The notes: generated by a model not told the origin, from the letters alone. Positions 12,037-24,143 are shown, counted from the stretch's first letter. The stretch is DNA of 64,000 bases from Ehretia macrophylla (GCA_037974665.1 CM075769.1:79197190-79261189); one strand, 5' to 3'. Program-made: numbers and translations.

Positions 12037-12594
12037 GTCATGTTAAAGGCACAATTCCTATATGTGTTAACGGTTCACAGTCCCAGCCTAGAGAGATGGC
12101 CCATTCAAATGGTCCAATGCGCTTAACGACAACCCATCCGCTTCAACAATGCAGCATCCTCGCAAGATGAGATATCACCAAGTTGTAGGGCCCTCTGTTT
12201 TCCTGCGAGTCAGGTTGTCGTCCTTTTAACAGTTCACAACGTACGATCCGAGACGGAAAAACAGAGCAAAAGAAGAAAAGTGGACTGAAACTGATGAAAA
12301 CGTTCGATTTTGGGCTCCAAAAAGGGGCACAGCAAGCAAGCTGGCTGCCCCCGTCGTAGAACTCTCAGAGAGCTTGGCAACGGTATGCTGTGCGCAGCGT
12401 AACTCCTTACGGATCAAAAGTTATGGGCACCGGAACGACGGAGACTTGGTCATAAACCCTACGCCCTCGGTTTGCGCGCCCACCCTCTACGTGAAACGAA
12501 GTTGTCTTGCCCAATCTTCTGTGGGATTCAGTAATAGAGATTTGGTGGATAAAGTATCTTGGCAACCCTAACCAGGGCAAAAAAAATTGAAAAG

Positions 12595-12713
12595 GGGGTG
12601 CAACACGAGGACTTCCCAGGGGGTCATCCATCCTAGTACTACTCTCGCCCAAGCACGCTTAACTTCGGAGTTCTGAGGGGATCCGGTGCATTAGTGCTGG
12701 TATGATCGCACCC
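12595..12713 (-). rRNA. 5S rRNA, near-majority
   Basis: Only two differences, A37C and G87A. The A box and intermediate element are intact; CATATAGG lies upstream and T-runs downstream. One of the better candidates for an active gene. Confidence 0.97.
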
Positions 12714-13271
12714 GTTATGTTGAGGGCACAATTCCTATATGTGTTAAAGGTTCACAATCCCAGCCTAGAGAGATGGCCCATTCAAAAGGCCCAATGGGCC
12801 TCACGATAACCCATCCACTTAAACAACGAAGCATCCTCGTAACACGTGATAACAACACGTTGTAGGGCCATCTGATGTCCCGCGAGCCAGGTTGTAGTAC
12901 TTTTAACAGTTCACGATGTACGATCCGGGGCGGAAAAACAGAGCAAAAGAAGAAAAGTGACCCGAAACTGTTGAAAATGTTCGATTTTGGGCTACAAATA
13001 TGGGCAAAACGAGCAAGCTGGCTGCCCCCGTCGTAGAGCTCACAGAGAGCTTTGCAACAGTATGCTTTGCACTGCGTAACTCTTTAAGGATCAAAAGTTA
13101 TGGGCACCGGAGCGACGGAGACCTGGTCACAAACCATACGCCCTCGGTTTGCGGGCCCAACCTCTATGTGAAGCGAAGTTGTCTTGCCCAATGTTCCGTC
13201 GAATTCAGTAATAGAGATTTGGAAGATAAAGTATCTTGGCAACCCTAACCATGGCAAAAAAAATTGAAAAG

Positions 13272-13390
13272 GGGGTGCAACACGAGGACTTCCCAGGGGG
13301 TCACCCATCCATGTACTTCTCCCGCCCAAGCACGCTTAACTTCAGAGTTCTGATAGAATCCGGTGCATTAGTGCTGGTATGATCGCACCC
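13272..13390 (-). rRNA. 5S rRNA
   Basis: Full length. Differences: C34T, C36T, C47T, A69G, T73A, T79A, A80T. The intermediate element and the start of the C box are altered. Confidence 0.94.
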
Positions 13391-13948
13391 GTCATATTGA
13401 GGGCACAATTCCTATATGTGTTAACGGTTCACAGTCTCATCCTAGAGAGATGGCCCATTCAGAAGGCCCAATAGGCTTAACGACAACCCATCCGCTTCAA
13501 CAACGCAGCATTCTTGCAAGAAGTGTTATCGACACGTTGTAGGGCCCTCTGATGTCCCGCGAGTCAGGTTGTCGTCCTTTTAACAGTTCATGACGTACGA
13601 TTTGGGATGGAAAAACAGAGCAAAAGAAGAAAAGTGGCCTGAAACTGATGAAAACGTGCGATTTTGGGCGCCAAAAATGGGCACAGGGTGCATGCTGGCT
13701 ACCCCCATCGTGCAGCTCTCAGAGTGCTTTGCAACGGTATGTTGTGCGCCGTGTAACTCCTTACGGATCAAAAGTTATCAGCACCGGAGCGACGGAGACC
13801 TAGTCACAAACCCTACGCCCTCGGTTTGCGGGCCCAGCCTCTACGTGAAGCGAATTTGTCTTGCCCAATGTTCCGTGGGATTCAGAAATAGAGATTTGGT
13901 CGATAAAGTATCTTGCCAACCCTAACCAGGGCAAAAAAAATTGAAAAT

Positions 13949-14067
13949 GGGGTGCAACACGAGGGCTTCCCAGGGGGTCACCCATCCTAGTACTACTCTC
14001 GCCCAAACACGCTTAACTTCGGAGTTCTGATGGGATCCGGTGCATTAGTGCTGGTATGATCGCACCC
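13949..14067 (-). rRNA. 5S rRNA, near-majority
   Basis: Only two differences, C61T and T103C. CATATAGG lies upstream. A good candidate for a functional copy. Confidence 0.97.
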
Positions 14068-14625
14068 GTCCTATTGATGGCACAATTCCTATATGTGTTA
14101 ACGGTTCACAGTCCAAGCCTAGAGAGATGGCCCATTCAAAAGGCCCAATGCGCTTAACAACAACTCATCCGCTTCAACAATGCAGCATCCTCGCAAGATG
14201 AGATATCAACACGTTTTAGGGCCCTCTGATATCCCGCGAGTCAGGTTGTCATCCTTTTAACAGTTCACGACGTACGATCCGAGACGGAAAAATAGAACAA
14301 AAGAAGAAAACTGGACTAAAACTGATGAAAACGTGCGATTTTGGGCTCCAAAAACGGGCACAGCAAGCCAGCTGGCTGCCCCCGTCGTAGAGCTCTCAGA
14401 GAGCTTAACAACGGTATGCTGTGTGCCACGTAACTCCATACGGATAAAAAGTTTTGCACACCGGAACGACGGAGACCTGGTCACAAATCCTACGCCCTTG
14501 GTTTGCGGGCCCAACCTCTACGTGAAACGAAGTTTTCTTGCCCAATGTTTCGTGGGATTCAGTTATAGAGATTTGGTGGTTAAAGTATCTTGGCAACCCT
14601 AACCAAGGCAAAAAAAATTGAAATG

Positions 14626-14744
14626 GGGGTGCAACACGAGGACTTCCCAGGGGGTCACCCATCCTAGTACAACTCTCGCCCAAGCACGCTTAACTTCGGA
14701 GTTCTGATAGGATCCGGTGCATTAGTGCTGGTATGATCGCACCC
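14626..14744 (-). rRNA. 5S rRNA, near-majority
   Basis: Only two differences, C36T and A74T; the three internal promoter elements are intact. CATATAGG lies upstream. Confidence 0.97.
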
Positions 14745-15302
14745 TTCATGTTGATGGCACAATTCCTATATGTGTTAACGGTTCACAGTCCCAGCCTAGA
14801 GAGATGGCCCATTCAAAAGGCCCAATGCGCTTAACGACAACCCATCCGCTTCAACAACGCAGCATCCTCGCAAGACGTGTTATCAACACGTTGTAGGGCC
14901 CTCTGATGTCCCGCGAGTCAGGTTGTCATCCTTTTAACAGTTCACGACGTACATTCCGAGACGGAAAAATAGAGCAAAAGAAGAAAAGTGGCCTGAAACT
15001 GATGAAAATGTTCGATTTTGAGCTCCAAAAAGGGGCACAGCAAGCATGCTTGCTGCCCCCGTCGTAGAGCTCTCAGAGAGCTTTGCAACGGTATATTTTG
15101 CGCCGCGTAACTCGTTACGGATAAAATGTTATGGGTACTGGAACGACGGAGACCTTGTCACAAACCCTACGCCCTCGGTTTGCGGGCCCAACCTCTACGT
15201 GAAACGAAGTTTTCTTTCCCAATGTTTCATGCGATTCAGTAATAGAGATTTGGTGGATAAAGTATCTTGGCAACCCGAACCAGGGCAAAAAAAATTGAAA
15301 AG

Positions 15303-15421
15303 GGGGTGCAACACGGTGACTTCCCAGGGGGTCACCCATCCAAGTACTTCTCTCGCCCAAGCACGCTTAACTTCGGAGTTCTGATGGGATCCGGTGCATT
15401 AGTGCTGGTATGATCGCAACC
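15303..15421 (-). rRNA. 5S rRNA
   Basis: Full length. Differences: G3T, T73A, A80T, C105A, T106C. G3T weakens the terminal stem. The upstream element is CATAAAGG. Confidence 0.95.
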
Positions 15422-15979
15422 GTCATGTTGAGAGCACAATTCCTTTATGTGTTAACTGTTCACAGTCCCAGCCTAGAGAGATGGCCCATTCAGAAGGCCC
15501 AATGGGCTTAACGATAACCCATCTGCTTCAACAACGCAGTATTCTTGCTAGACGTGATATCGACACATTGTACGGCCCTCTGATGTCCCGCGAGTCAGTT
15601 TGTCATCCTTTTAAAAGTTAACGGCGTACGATCCAGTATGGAAAAACAGAGCAAAAGAAGAAAAGCGGCATAAAACTTATGAAAACGTTCGATTTTGGCC
15701 TCCAAAAATGAGCATAGCGAGCAACCTGGCTACCCCCGTCGTATAGCTCTCAGAGAGCTTTGCAACGGTATGCTGTGCGCCGCGTAACTCCTTACGGATC
15801 AAAAGTTATGGGCACCGGAGCTACGGAGACCTGGTCACAAACCCTACGCCCTCGGTTTGCAGGCCCGGCCTCTACGTGAAGCGAAGTTGACTTGCCCAAT
15901 GTTCTGTGGCATTCAGTAATAGAGATATGGTGGATAAAGTATCTTAGTAACCCTAACCAGGGCCAAAAAAATTGAAAAG

Positions 15980-16098
15980 GGGGTGCAACCCGAGGACTTC
16001 TTAGGGGGTCACCCATCGTAGTACTACTCTCGCCCAAGCACGCTTAACTTCGGAGTTCTGATGGGATCCGGTGCATTAGTACTGGTATGATCACACCC
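15980..16098 (-). rRNA. 5S rRNA
   Basis: Full length. Differences: C6T, C18T, G81C, G97A, G98A, T109G. The A box and intermediate element are intact; the C box edges are changed. Confidence 0.95.
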
Positions 16099-16655
16099 AT
16101 TATGTTGAGGGCACAATTCCTATATGTGTTAACAGTTCACAGACCCAGCCTAGTGAGATGGCCCATTCAAAAGGCCCAATGGGCTTAACGACAACCCATC
16201 CGCTTCAACAACGCAGCATCCTCGCAAGACGTGATATCAACACATTGTAGGGCCCTCTGATGTCCCGCGAGTCAGGTTGTCATCCTTTTAACAATTCATG
16301 ACTTTCGATCCGGGATGGAAAAACAGAGCAAAAGAAGAAAAGTGCCCTGAAACTGATGAAAACGTTCAATTTTGTGCTCCAAAAAGGGCACAATGAGCAA
16401 GCTGGCTGTCCTCGTCGTAGAGCTCTCAGAGAGATTTGCAACGGTATGCTGTGCGCCGCGTAACTCCTTACGGATCAAAAGTTATGGGCACCGGAGCGAC
16501 GGAGACCTGGTCAGAAACCCTACGCCCTCGGTTTGCGGGCCTAACCTCTACGTGAAGCGAAGTTATATTGCCAATTGTTCCGTGGGATTCAGTAATAGAG
16601 ATTTGGTGGATAAAGTATCTTGGCAACCCTAACCAGGGCAAAAAAAATTGAAAAG

Positions 16656-16774
16656 GGGGTGCAACACGAGGACTTCCCAGGGGGTCACCCATCTTAGTAC
16701 TACTCTCGCCCAAGCACGCTTAACTTCGGAGTTCTGATAGGATCCGGTGCATTAGTGCTGGTATGATCGCACCC
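16656..16774 (-). rRNA. 5S rRNA, near-majority, last copy of the minus arm
   Basis: Two differences, C36T and G81A. This copy faces away from the first plus-strand copy across a 551-bp spacer, forming a divergent pair. Its own upstream spacer and CATATAGG are complete, so the inversion did not damage its promoter. Confidence 0.97.
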
Positions 16775-16806
16775 GTCATGTTGATGGCACAATTCCTATA
16801 TGTGTT
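16775..16806 (-). promoter_or_regulatory. 5S upstream promoter, representative minus-strand copy
   Basis: On the sense (minus) strand CACATATAGG lies near -30 to -22 of the gene whose 5' end is 16774, with C at -1. Several minus-arm units instead carry CATAAAGG at this place (types X and Z). Confidence 0.7.
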
Positions 16807-17325
16807 AACAGTTCACATTCCCAGCCTAGAGAGATGGCCCATTCAAATGGCCCAATGCGCTTAATGACAACCCATCCTCTTCAACAATACAACATCCTCG
16901 CAAGACGTGATATCAACACGTTGTAGGGCCCTCTGATGTCCCGCGAGTCAGCTTGTCGTCCTTTTAACAGTTCACGACTTACGATCCGTGACAGAAAAAT
17001 AGAGCAAAAGAAAAAAAGTGGCCTGAAACTGATGAAAACGTTCGATTTTGGGCTCCAAAAATGTGCACAGCAAGCGTGCTTGCTGCCCTCGTCGTAGAGC
17101 TCTCAGAGAGCTTTGCAACGGTATGCTGTGCGCTGCGTAACTCCTTACGGATCAAAAGTTATGGGCACCGGACCGACGGAGACCTGGTCACAAACCCAAT
17201 TCCCTCGTTTTGCGGGCCCAGGCTTTACGTGAAACGAAGTTTTCTTGCCCACTGTTCCGTGGGATTCAGTAATAGAGATTTGGTGGATAAAGTATCTTGG
17301 CAACGAATTGTGCCCTCAACATGAC

Positions 17326-17444
17326 GGGTTCGATCATACCAGCACTAATGCACCGGATCCCATCAGAACTCCGAAGTTAAGCGTGCTTGGGCGAGAGTAG
17401 TACTAGGATGGCCAACCCCCTCGGAAGTCCTCGTCTTGCACCGC
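17326..17444 (+). rRNA. 5S rRNA, first copy of the plus arm
   Basis: Full length. Differences: G5T, G87C, T88C, G89A, G97C, G110C, C118G; the C box is badly hit. Only 21 bp of normal upstream sequence remain before the inversion junction, so the TATA-like element at -28 is replaced by foreign spacer (TATCTTGGCAAC). Likely silent. Confidence 0.93.
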
Positions 17445-18001
17445 CGTTTCAATTTTTTTTGCCCTGGTTAGGGTTGCCAAGATACTTTATTCACCAAATC
17501 TCTATTACCAAATCCCACCGAACATTAGGCAAGACAACTTCGCTCCACGTAGAGGCCGGGCCCGCAAACCGAGCACGTTGGGTTTGTGACCAGGTCTCCG
17601 TCGCTCCGGTGCCCATAAATTTTGATCCGTAAGGAGTTACACAGCGAACAGCATACCGTTGCAAAGCTCTCTGAGAGCTCTACGATGGGGGCAGTTAGCT
17701 TGCTCGCTGTGCCCAATTTCGGAGCCCAAAATAGAACATTTTCATCAGTTTCGGGCCACTTTAATTATTTTGCTCTATTTTCCATCCTGGATCGTACGTC
17801 GTGAGCTATTAAAAGGACGACAATCTGACTCGCGGGACATCAGAGGGCCCTACAACGTGTCGATATCACGTCTTGCGAGGATGCTGCGTTGTTGAAACAG
17901 ATGGGTTTTTGTTAAGCCAATTGGAATTTTTGAATGGGCCATCTCTCTAGGCTGGGACTGTGAATCGTTAAGACATATAGGAATTGTGACCTCAACATGA
18001 C

Positions 18002-18120
18002 AGGTGCGATCATACCAGCACTAATGCACCGGATCCCATCAGAGCTCCAAAGTTAAGCGTGCTTGGGCGAGAGTAGTACTAGGATGGGTGACCCCTTGGG
18101 AAGTCCTCGTGTTGCACCCC
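18002..18120 (+). rRNA. 5S rRNA
   Basis: Full length. Differences: G1A, A43G, G48A, C95T. A43G/G48A/C95T are shared with the copy at 30112, marking the left edge of the 2.65-kb duplicated block. The upstream GCCC is GACC. Confidence 0.95.
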
Positions 18121-18677
18121 CTTTTCATTTTTTTTTGCCCTGGTTAGGGTTGCCAAGATACATTTTCCACCAAATCTCTAATATCAAATCCCACGGAACA
18201 TTGGGCAAGACAACTTCCCTTCCGTAGAGGCCGGGCCCGCAAACCGAGGGCGTAGGGTTTGTGACCAGGTCTCCGTTGCTCCGATGCCCATAACATTTGA
18301 TCCGTAAGGAGTTACGCGGCGCACAGCATAACGTTGCAAAGCTCTCTGAGAGCTCTACGATGGGGGCAGCTAGCTTGCTCCCTGTGCCCCTTTTTGGAGC
18401 CCAAAATCGAACATTTTCATCAGTTTCAGGCCACTTTTCTTCTTTTGCTCTGTTTTTTCGTCCCGGATCGTACGTCGTTAGCTGCTAAAAGGACGACAAC
18501 CTGACTCACCAGACATCAGAGGGCCCTACAATGTGTCGATATCACGTCTTGCGAGGATCCTGCGTTGTTGAAGCAGATGGGTTGTCGTTAAGCCCATTGA
18601 GCCTTTTGAATGGGCCATCTCTCTAGGCTGGGACTGTGAACCGTTAACACATATAGGAATTGTGCCCTCAACATGAC

Positions 18678-18797
18678 GGGTGCGATCATACCAGCACTAA
18701 TGCACCGGATCTGATCAGAACTCCGAAGTTAAGTGTGCTTAGGCTAGAGTAGTGCTAGGATGGGTCACCCTACTGTGAATTCCTCGCGTTGCACCCG
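18678..18797 (+). rRNA. 5S rRNA, 120 nt, probable pseudogene
   Basis: About eleven differences (including C57T, G64A, G68T, A77G, G89C) and a one-base insertion inside the C box region. It pairs with the copy at 30788 in the duplicated block, which shares the insertion. The loss of C-box integrity suggests a dead copy. Confidence 0.88.
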
Positions 18798-19356
18798 CTT
18801 TTCAATTTTTTTTTACCTGGTTTGGGTTGACAAGATACTTTATCCACCAAATCTCTATTACCGAATCCAATGGAACATTAGGCAAGACAACTTCGCTTCA
18901 CGTAGAGGCCGGGGTCGCAAACCGAGGGCGTAGGGTTTGTGACCCGGTCCCCATCGCTCTGGTGCCCATAACTTTTGATCCGTGAGGAGTTACGCGGCGC
19001 ACAATATACCGTTACAAAGCTCTCTGAGAGCTCTATGACGGGAGCAGCCAGCTTGCTCACTGTGCCCATTTTTTGGAGCCCAAAATCGAACGTTTTCATC
19101 AATTTCTGGCAACTTTTCTTCTTTTGCTCTGTTTTTCCATCCCGGATCGTATATCTTGAGCTGTTAAAAGGACGACAACCTGACTCGCGGGACATCAGAG
19201 GGCCCTACAATGTGTCGATATCATGCTTTACGAGGATGGGGCATTGTTGAAGCGGATGGGTTGTCGTTAATCCCATTGGGCCTTTTGAATGGGCCATCTC
19301 TCTAAGCTGGGACTGTGAACCGTTAACACATATAGGAATTGTGCCCTCAACATGAC

Positions 19357-19475
19357 TGGTGAGATCATACCAGCACTAATGCACCGGATCCCATCAGAAC
19401 TCCGAAGTTAAGCATGCTTGGGCGAGAGTAGTACTAGGATGGGTTACCCCCTGTGAAGTCCTCGTGTTCCACCCG
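19357..19475 (+). rRNA. 5S rRNA
   Basis: Full length. Differences: G1T, C6A, G58A, G89T, G98T, G113C, C119G. Identical to the copy at 31466, its partner in the block duplication. The terminal stem is weakened at both ends. Confidence 0.94.
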
Positions 19476-20033
19476 CTTTTCAATTTTTTTTGCCCTGGTT
19501 TGGGTTGACAAGCTACTTTATCCACCAAATCTCTATTACCGAATCCCACGGAACATTGGGCAAGACAACTTCGCTTCACGTAGAGGCCGGGCTCGCAAAC
19601 CGAGGGCATACGGTTTGTGACCAGGTCTCCGTCGCTCCGGTGCCCATAACTTTTGATCCGTAAGGAGTTACGCGGCGCAAAGCATACCGTTGCAAAGCTC
19701 TCTGAGAGCTCTACGACGGGGGTAGCTAGCTTGCTTGCTGTGCCCATTGTCGGAGCCCAAAATCCAACATTTTCATCAGTTTCAGGCCACTTTTCTTCTT
19801 TTGCTCTGTTTTTCCATCCCGAATCGTACGTCGTGAGCTGTTATAAGGATGACAGCCTAACTCGCCGGACATCAGAGGGCCCTACAACTTGTCGATATCA
19901 CATCTTGCGAGGAAGCTGCGTTGTTGAAGCCGATGGGTTGACGTTAAGCCCATTGAGCCTTTTGAATGGGCCATCTCTCTCGGTTGCGACTGTGAACCTT
20001 TAACACATATAGGAATTGTGCCCTCAACATGAT

Positions 20034-20152
20034 GGGTGTGATCATACCAGCACTAATGCACCGGATCGCATCAGAACTCCGATGTTAAGCGTGCTTGGGC
20101 GAGAGTAGTACTAGGATGGGTGACCCCCTGGGAAGTCCTCGTGTTGCACCCC
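20034..20152 (+). rRNA. 5S rRNA
   Basis: Full length. Differences: C6T, C35G, A50T. The internal promoter is close to the majority. The -1 base is T instead of C. It is followed by a 610-bp unit whose spacer lost about 67 bp. Confidence 0.95.
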
Positions 20153-20643
20153 CTTTTCAATTTTTTTTGCCCTGGTTAGGGTTGCCAGGATACTTTATCT
20201 ACCAAATCTCTATTACCGAATCCCACGGAACATTGGGCAAGACAACTTCGCTTCACGTAGAGGTCGGGCCCGTAAACCGAGGGCGTAGGGTTTGTGACCA
20301 GGTCCCCATCGCTCCGGTGCCCATAACTTTTGATCCGTGAGGAGTTAAGCGGTGCACAGTATACCGTTGCAAAGCTCTCTGAGAGCTCTATGACGGGGGC
20401 AGCCAGCATGCTCGCTGTGCCCATTTTTTGGAGCCAAAAATCGAATGTTTTCATCAGTTTCAGGCCGCTTTTCTTCTTTTTCTTTGTTTTTCCGTCCCGG
20501 ATCGTATATCGTGAGCTATTAAAAGGATGACAACCTGACTCGCGGGACATCTGAGGGCCCTACAATGTGTCGATATCATGTCTTACGAGAATGCTGGGAC
20601 TGTGAATCGTTAACACATGTAGGAATTGTGCCCTCAACATGAC

Positions 20644-20762
20644 GTGTGCGATCATACAAGCACTAATGCACCGGATCCCATCAGAACTCCGAAGTTAAGC
20701 GTTCTTGGGCGAGAGTAGTACTATGATGGGTGACCCCCAGGGAAGTCCTCGTGTTGCACCCC
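20644..20762 (+). rRNA. 5S rRNA
   Basis: Full length. Differences: G2T, C15A, G60T, G81T, T96A. The upstream spacer is the 610-bp deletion form lacking the TGGGCC region, and the TATA-like element is CATGTAGG. It contains the right edge of the duplicated block. Confidence 0.94.
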
Positions 20763-21319
20763 CTTTTCAATTTTTTTTGCCCTAGTTAGGGTTGCCAAGA
20801 TACTTTATCCACCAAATCTCTATTACCGAATCCAACGGAACATTGGGCAAGACAACATCGCTTCACCTAGAGGCCGGGCCCGCAAACCGAGGGCGTAGGG
20901 TTTGTGGCCAGGTCTCCGTCCCTCCGATGACCATAACTTTTGATCCGTAAGGAGTTACGCGGCACACAGCATACCGTTGCAAAGCTCTCTGAGAGCTCTA
21001 CGACGGGGGCAGTTAGATTGCTCGTTGTGCCCCTTTTTGGAGCCCAAAATCAAACGTTTTCATCAGTTTCAGGCCAATTTTCTTCTTTTGCTCTGGTTTT
21101 CCGTCCCGGATCGTACGTCGTGAGCTGTTAAAAGAACGACAACCTTACTCGCGGGACATCAGAGGGCCCTACAACGTGTCGATATCACGTCGTGCTAGGA
21201 TTCTGCGTTGTTGAAGCGGATGGGTTGTCGTTAAGCCCATTGGGCCTTTTGAATGGGCCATCTCTCTAGGCTGGGACTGTGAACCGTTAAAACATATAGG
21301 AATTGTGCCTCAACTTGAC

Positions 21320-21438
21320 GGGTGCTATCATACAAGCACTAATGCACCGGATCCCATCAAAACTCCGAAGTTAAGCGTGCTTGGGCGAGAGTAGTACTAG
21401 GATGGGTGACCCCCTGGGAAGTCCTCGTGCTGCACCAC
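21320..21438 (+). rRNA. 5S rRNA
   Basis: Full length. Differences: G7T, C15A, G41A, T111C, C118A. The A and C boxes are intact. The upstream region has CATATAGG, but the CCC patch is one base shorter. Confidence 0.95.
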
Positions 21439-21995
21439 CTTTTCAATTTTTTTTGCCCTGGTTAGGGTTGCCAAGATACTTTATCCACCAAATCTCTATT
21501 ACAGAATCCCACAGAACATTGGGAAAGACAACTTCGCTTCATGTAGAGGCCAGGCCCTCAAACCGAGGGCGTAGGGTTTGTCACCAGGTCTCCGTCACGC
21601 AGGTGCCCATAACTTTTGATCCGTAAGGAGTTACGCGGCGCACAACATACCGTTATAAAGCACTCTAAGAGCTCTACGATGGGGGCAGCTAGCTTGCTCG
21701 CTGTGCCCTCTTTTGGAGCCCAAAATCGAACGTTTTCATCAGTTTCAGGCCAATTTTCTTCTTTTGCTCTGGTTTTTCGTCCCGGATTGTACGTCGTGAG
21801 CTGTTAAAAGGACGACAACCTGACTTGCGGGACATCAGAGGGCCCTACAACGTGTCGATATCATGTCGTGCGAGGATTCTGCATTGTTGAAGCGGATGGG
21901 TTGTCGTTAAGCCCATTGGGCCTTTTGAATGGGCCATCTCTCTAGGCTGGGACTGTGAACCGTTAACACATATAGGAATTGTGCCTCAACATGAC

Positions 21996-22114
21996 GGGTG
22001 CTATCATACCAGCACAAATGCACCGGATCCCATCAGAACTCCGAAGTTGAGCATGCTTGGGCGAGAGTAGTACTAGGATGGGTGACCCCGTGGGAAGTCC
22101 TCGTGTTGCACCAT
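21996..22114 (+). rRNA. 5S rRNA
   Basis: Full length. Differences: G7T, T21A, A54G, G58A, C95G, C118A, C119T. G7T links it to the preceding copy. Confidence 0.94.
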
Positions 22115-22672
22115 TTTTGCATTTTTTTTTGCCCTGGTTAGGGTTGCCAAGATACTTTATCCACCAAATCTCTATTACCGAATCCCACGGAACATTGGGC
22201 AAGACAACTTCGCTTCACGTAGAGGCCGGGCCCGCAAACCGAGGGAGTAGGGTTTGTGACCAGGTCTCCGTCGCTCCGGTGCCCGTAACATTTGATCCGT
22301 AAGAAGTTACGCAGCGCACAGCATACCGTTGCAAAGCTCTCTGAGAGCTCTACGACAGGGGCAGCGAGCTTGCTCGTTGTGCCCATTTTTGGAGCCCAAA
22401 ATCGAACATTTTCATCAGTTTCAGGCCACTTTTCTTCTTTTTCTCTATTTTTCCGTCGCAGATCGTATGTTGTGAGCTGTTAAAAGGATGACAACCTGAA
22501 TCGCGGGACATCAGAGGGCCTTACAATGTGTCGATATCATGTCTTGCGAGGATGTTGCGTTGTTGAAGCGGATGGGTTGTCGTTAATCCCATTGGGCCTT
22601 TCGAATGGGCCATCTCTCTAGGCTGGCACTGTGAACCGTTAACACATATAGGAATTGTGCCCTTAACAGGAC

Positions 22673-22791
22673 GGGTGCCATCATACCAGCACTAATGCAG
22701 CAGATCCCATCAGAACTCCGAAGTTAAGCGTGCTTGGGCGAGAGTAGTACTAGGATGGGTGACCCCCTGGGAAGTCCTCGCGTGCCACCCC
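22673..22791 (+). rRNA. 5S rRNA
   Basis: Full length. Differences: G7C, C28G, G30A, T109C, T112G, G113C. The A box, intermediate element and C box match the majority; the ends of the molecule are damaged. Confidence 0.94.
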
Positions 22792-23347
22792 CTTTTCAAT
22801 TTTTTTTTCCCTGGTTAGGGTTGCCAAGATACTTTATCCACCAAATCTCTATTACCGAATCCAATGGAACATTAGGCAAGACAACTTCGCTTCACGTAGA
22901 GGCCGGGCCCGCAAACCGAAGGTGTAGGGTTTGTCACCAGGTCTCCGTCGCTCCGGTTCCCATAACTTATGATCTGTAAGGAGTTACGCGGCGCACAGAA
23001 TACCGTTGCAAAGCTCTCTGGGAGCTCTACGATGGGGGCAGCTAGCTTGCTCGTTGTGCCTGTTTTTGAGCAAAAAATCGAACGTTTTCATCAGTTTCAG
23101 GCCACTTTTCTTCTTTTGCCCTGGTTTTCTGTCCCGGAACGTACGTCGTGAGTTGTTAAAAGGACGACAACCTGACTCGCGGGACATCAGAGGGCCCTAC
23201 AATGTGTCGATATCACGTCTTGCGAGGATGCTGCGTTGTTGAAGCGGATCGGTTGTCGTTAAGCCCATTGGGCCTTTTGAATGGGCCATCTCTCTAGGCT
23301 GGGACTGTGAACCGTAACACATATAGGAATTGTGCCCTCAACATGAC

Positions 23348-23466
23348 GGGTGCGATCATACCAGCACTAATGCACCGGATTCCATCAGAACTCCGAAGTT
23401 AAGTGTCCTTGGGCGAGAATAGTACTAGGATGGGCGACCCCCTCGGAAGTCCTCGTCTTGCACCGC
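23348..23466 (+). rRNA. 5S rRNA
   Basis: Full length. Differences: C34T, C57T, G60C, G72A, T88C, G97C, G110C, C118G. It shares G97C, G110C and C118G with the first plus copy at 17326, suggesting common descent or conversion. Confidence 0.94.
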
Positions 23467-24024
23467 CGTTTCAATTTTTTTTGCCCTAGTTAGGGTTGCC
23501 AAGATACTTTATTCACCAAATCTCTATTACCGAATCCCACGGAACATTGGGCAAGAAAACTTCGCTCCACGTAGAGGCCGGGCCCGGAAACCGAGGGCGT
23601 AGGGTTTGTCACCAGGTCTCCGTCGTTCCGGTGACCATAACTTTTGATCCGTAAGGAGTTACGCGGCGCACAGCATACCGTTGCAAAGCTCTTTGAGAGC
23701 TCTACGACAGGGGCAGCCAGCTTTCTCGCTGTGTCCTGTTTTGGAGCCCAAAATCGAACGTTTTCATTAGTTTCTGGCCACTTTTATTCCTTTTCTCTGT
23801 TTTTCCGTCCCAAATCGTACGTCGTGAGCTGTTAAAAGAAGGACAACCTGACTCGCGGGACATCAGAGGGTCCTACAACGTGTCAATATCACGTCTTGCG
23901 AGGATGCTGCGTTGTTGAATCGGATGGGTTGTCGTTAAGCCCATTGGGCCTTTTGAATGGGCCATCTCTCTAGGCTGGGACTGTGAACCGTTAACACATA
24001 TAGGAATTGTGCTCTCAACATGAC

Positions 24025-24143
24025 GGGTGCGATCATACCAACACTAATGCACGGGATCCCATCAGAACTCCGAAGTTAAGCCTGCTTGGGCGAGAGTAGT
24101 ACTAGGATGGGTGACCCCCTGGGAAGTCCTCATGTTGCACCCC
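24025..24143 (+). rRNA. 5S rRNA
   Basis: Full length. Differences: G17A, C29G, G58C, G108A. The downstream spacer closely resembles the one after the copy at 29435. Confidence 0.95.

Larger units (their letters stand above)
1..17304 (-). repeat. 5S rDNA tandem array, minus-strand arm
   Basis: This arm holds 26 head-to-tail copies of a 5S rDNA unit, all transcribed leftwards. Distances between gene 5' ends are 675-677 bp, except for three short units of 604-605 bp and one of 661 bp. Everything between the genes is spacer of the same family; nothing else was seen in it. The rightmost 10 spacers or so (from about 11361) are of mixed type. The left 11.3 kb shows an ordered cycle of four spacer types. 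The arm ends at the inversion junction at 17304, inside the spacer and about 28 bp short of where the next gene's 3' end would lie. Confidence 0.97.
18003..20660 (+). repeat. duplicated 5S block, copy A
   Basis: About 2.65 kb covering parts of five units, matching 30113-32765. Shared rare variants include AGAGCTCCAAAG in the first gene, a C-box insertion in the second, an identical third gene and the same 610-bp deletion unit at the end. Offset 12,105-12,110 bp. Confidence 0.9.
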
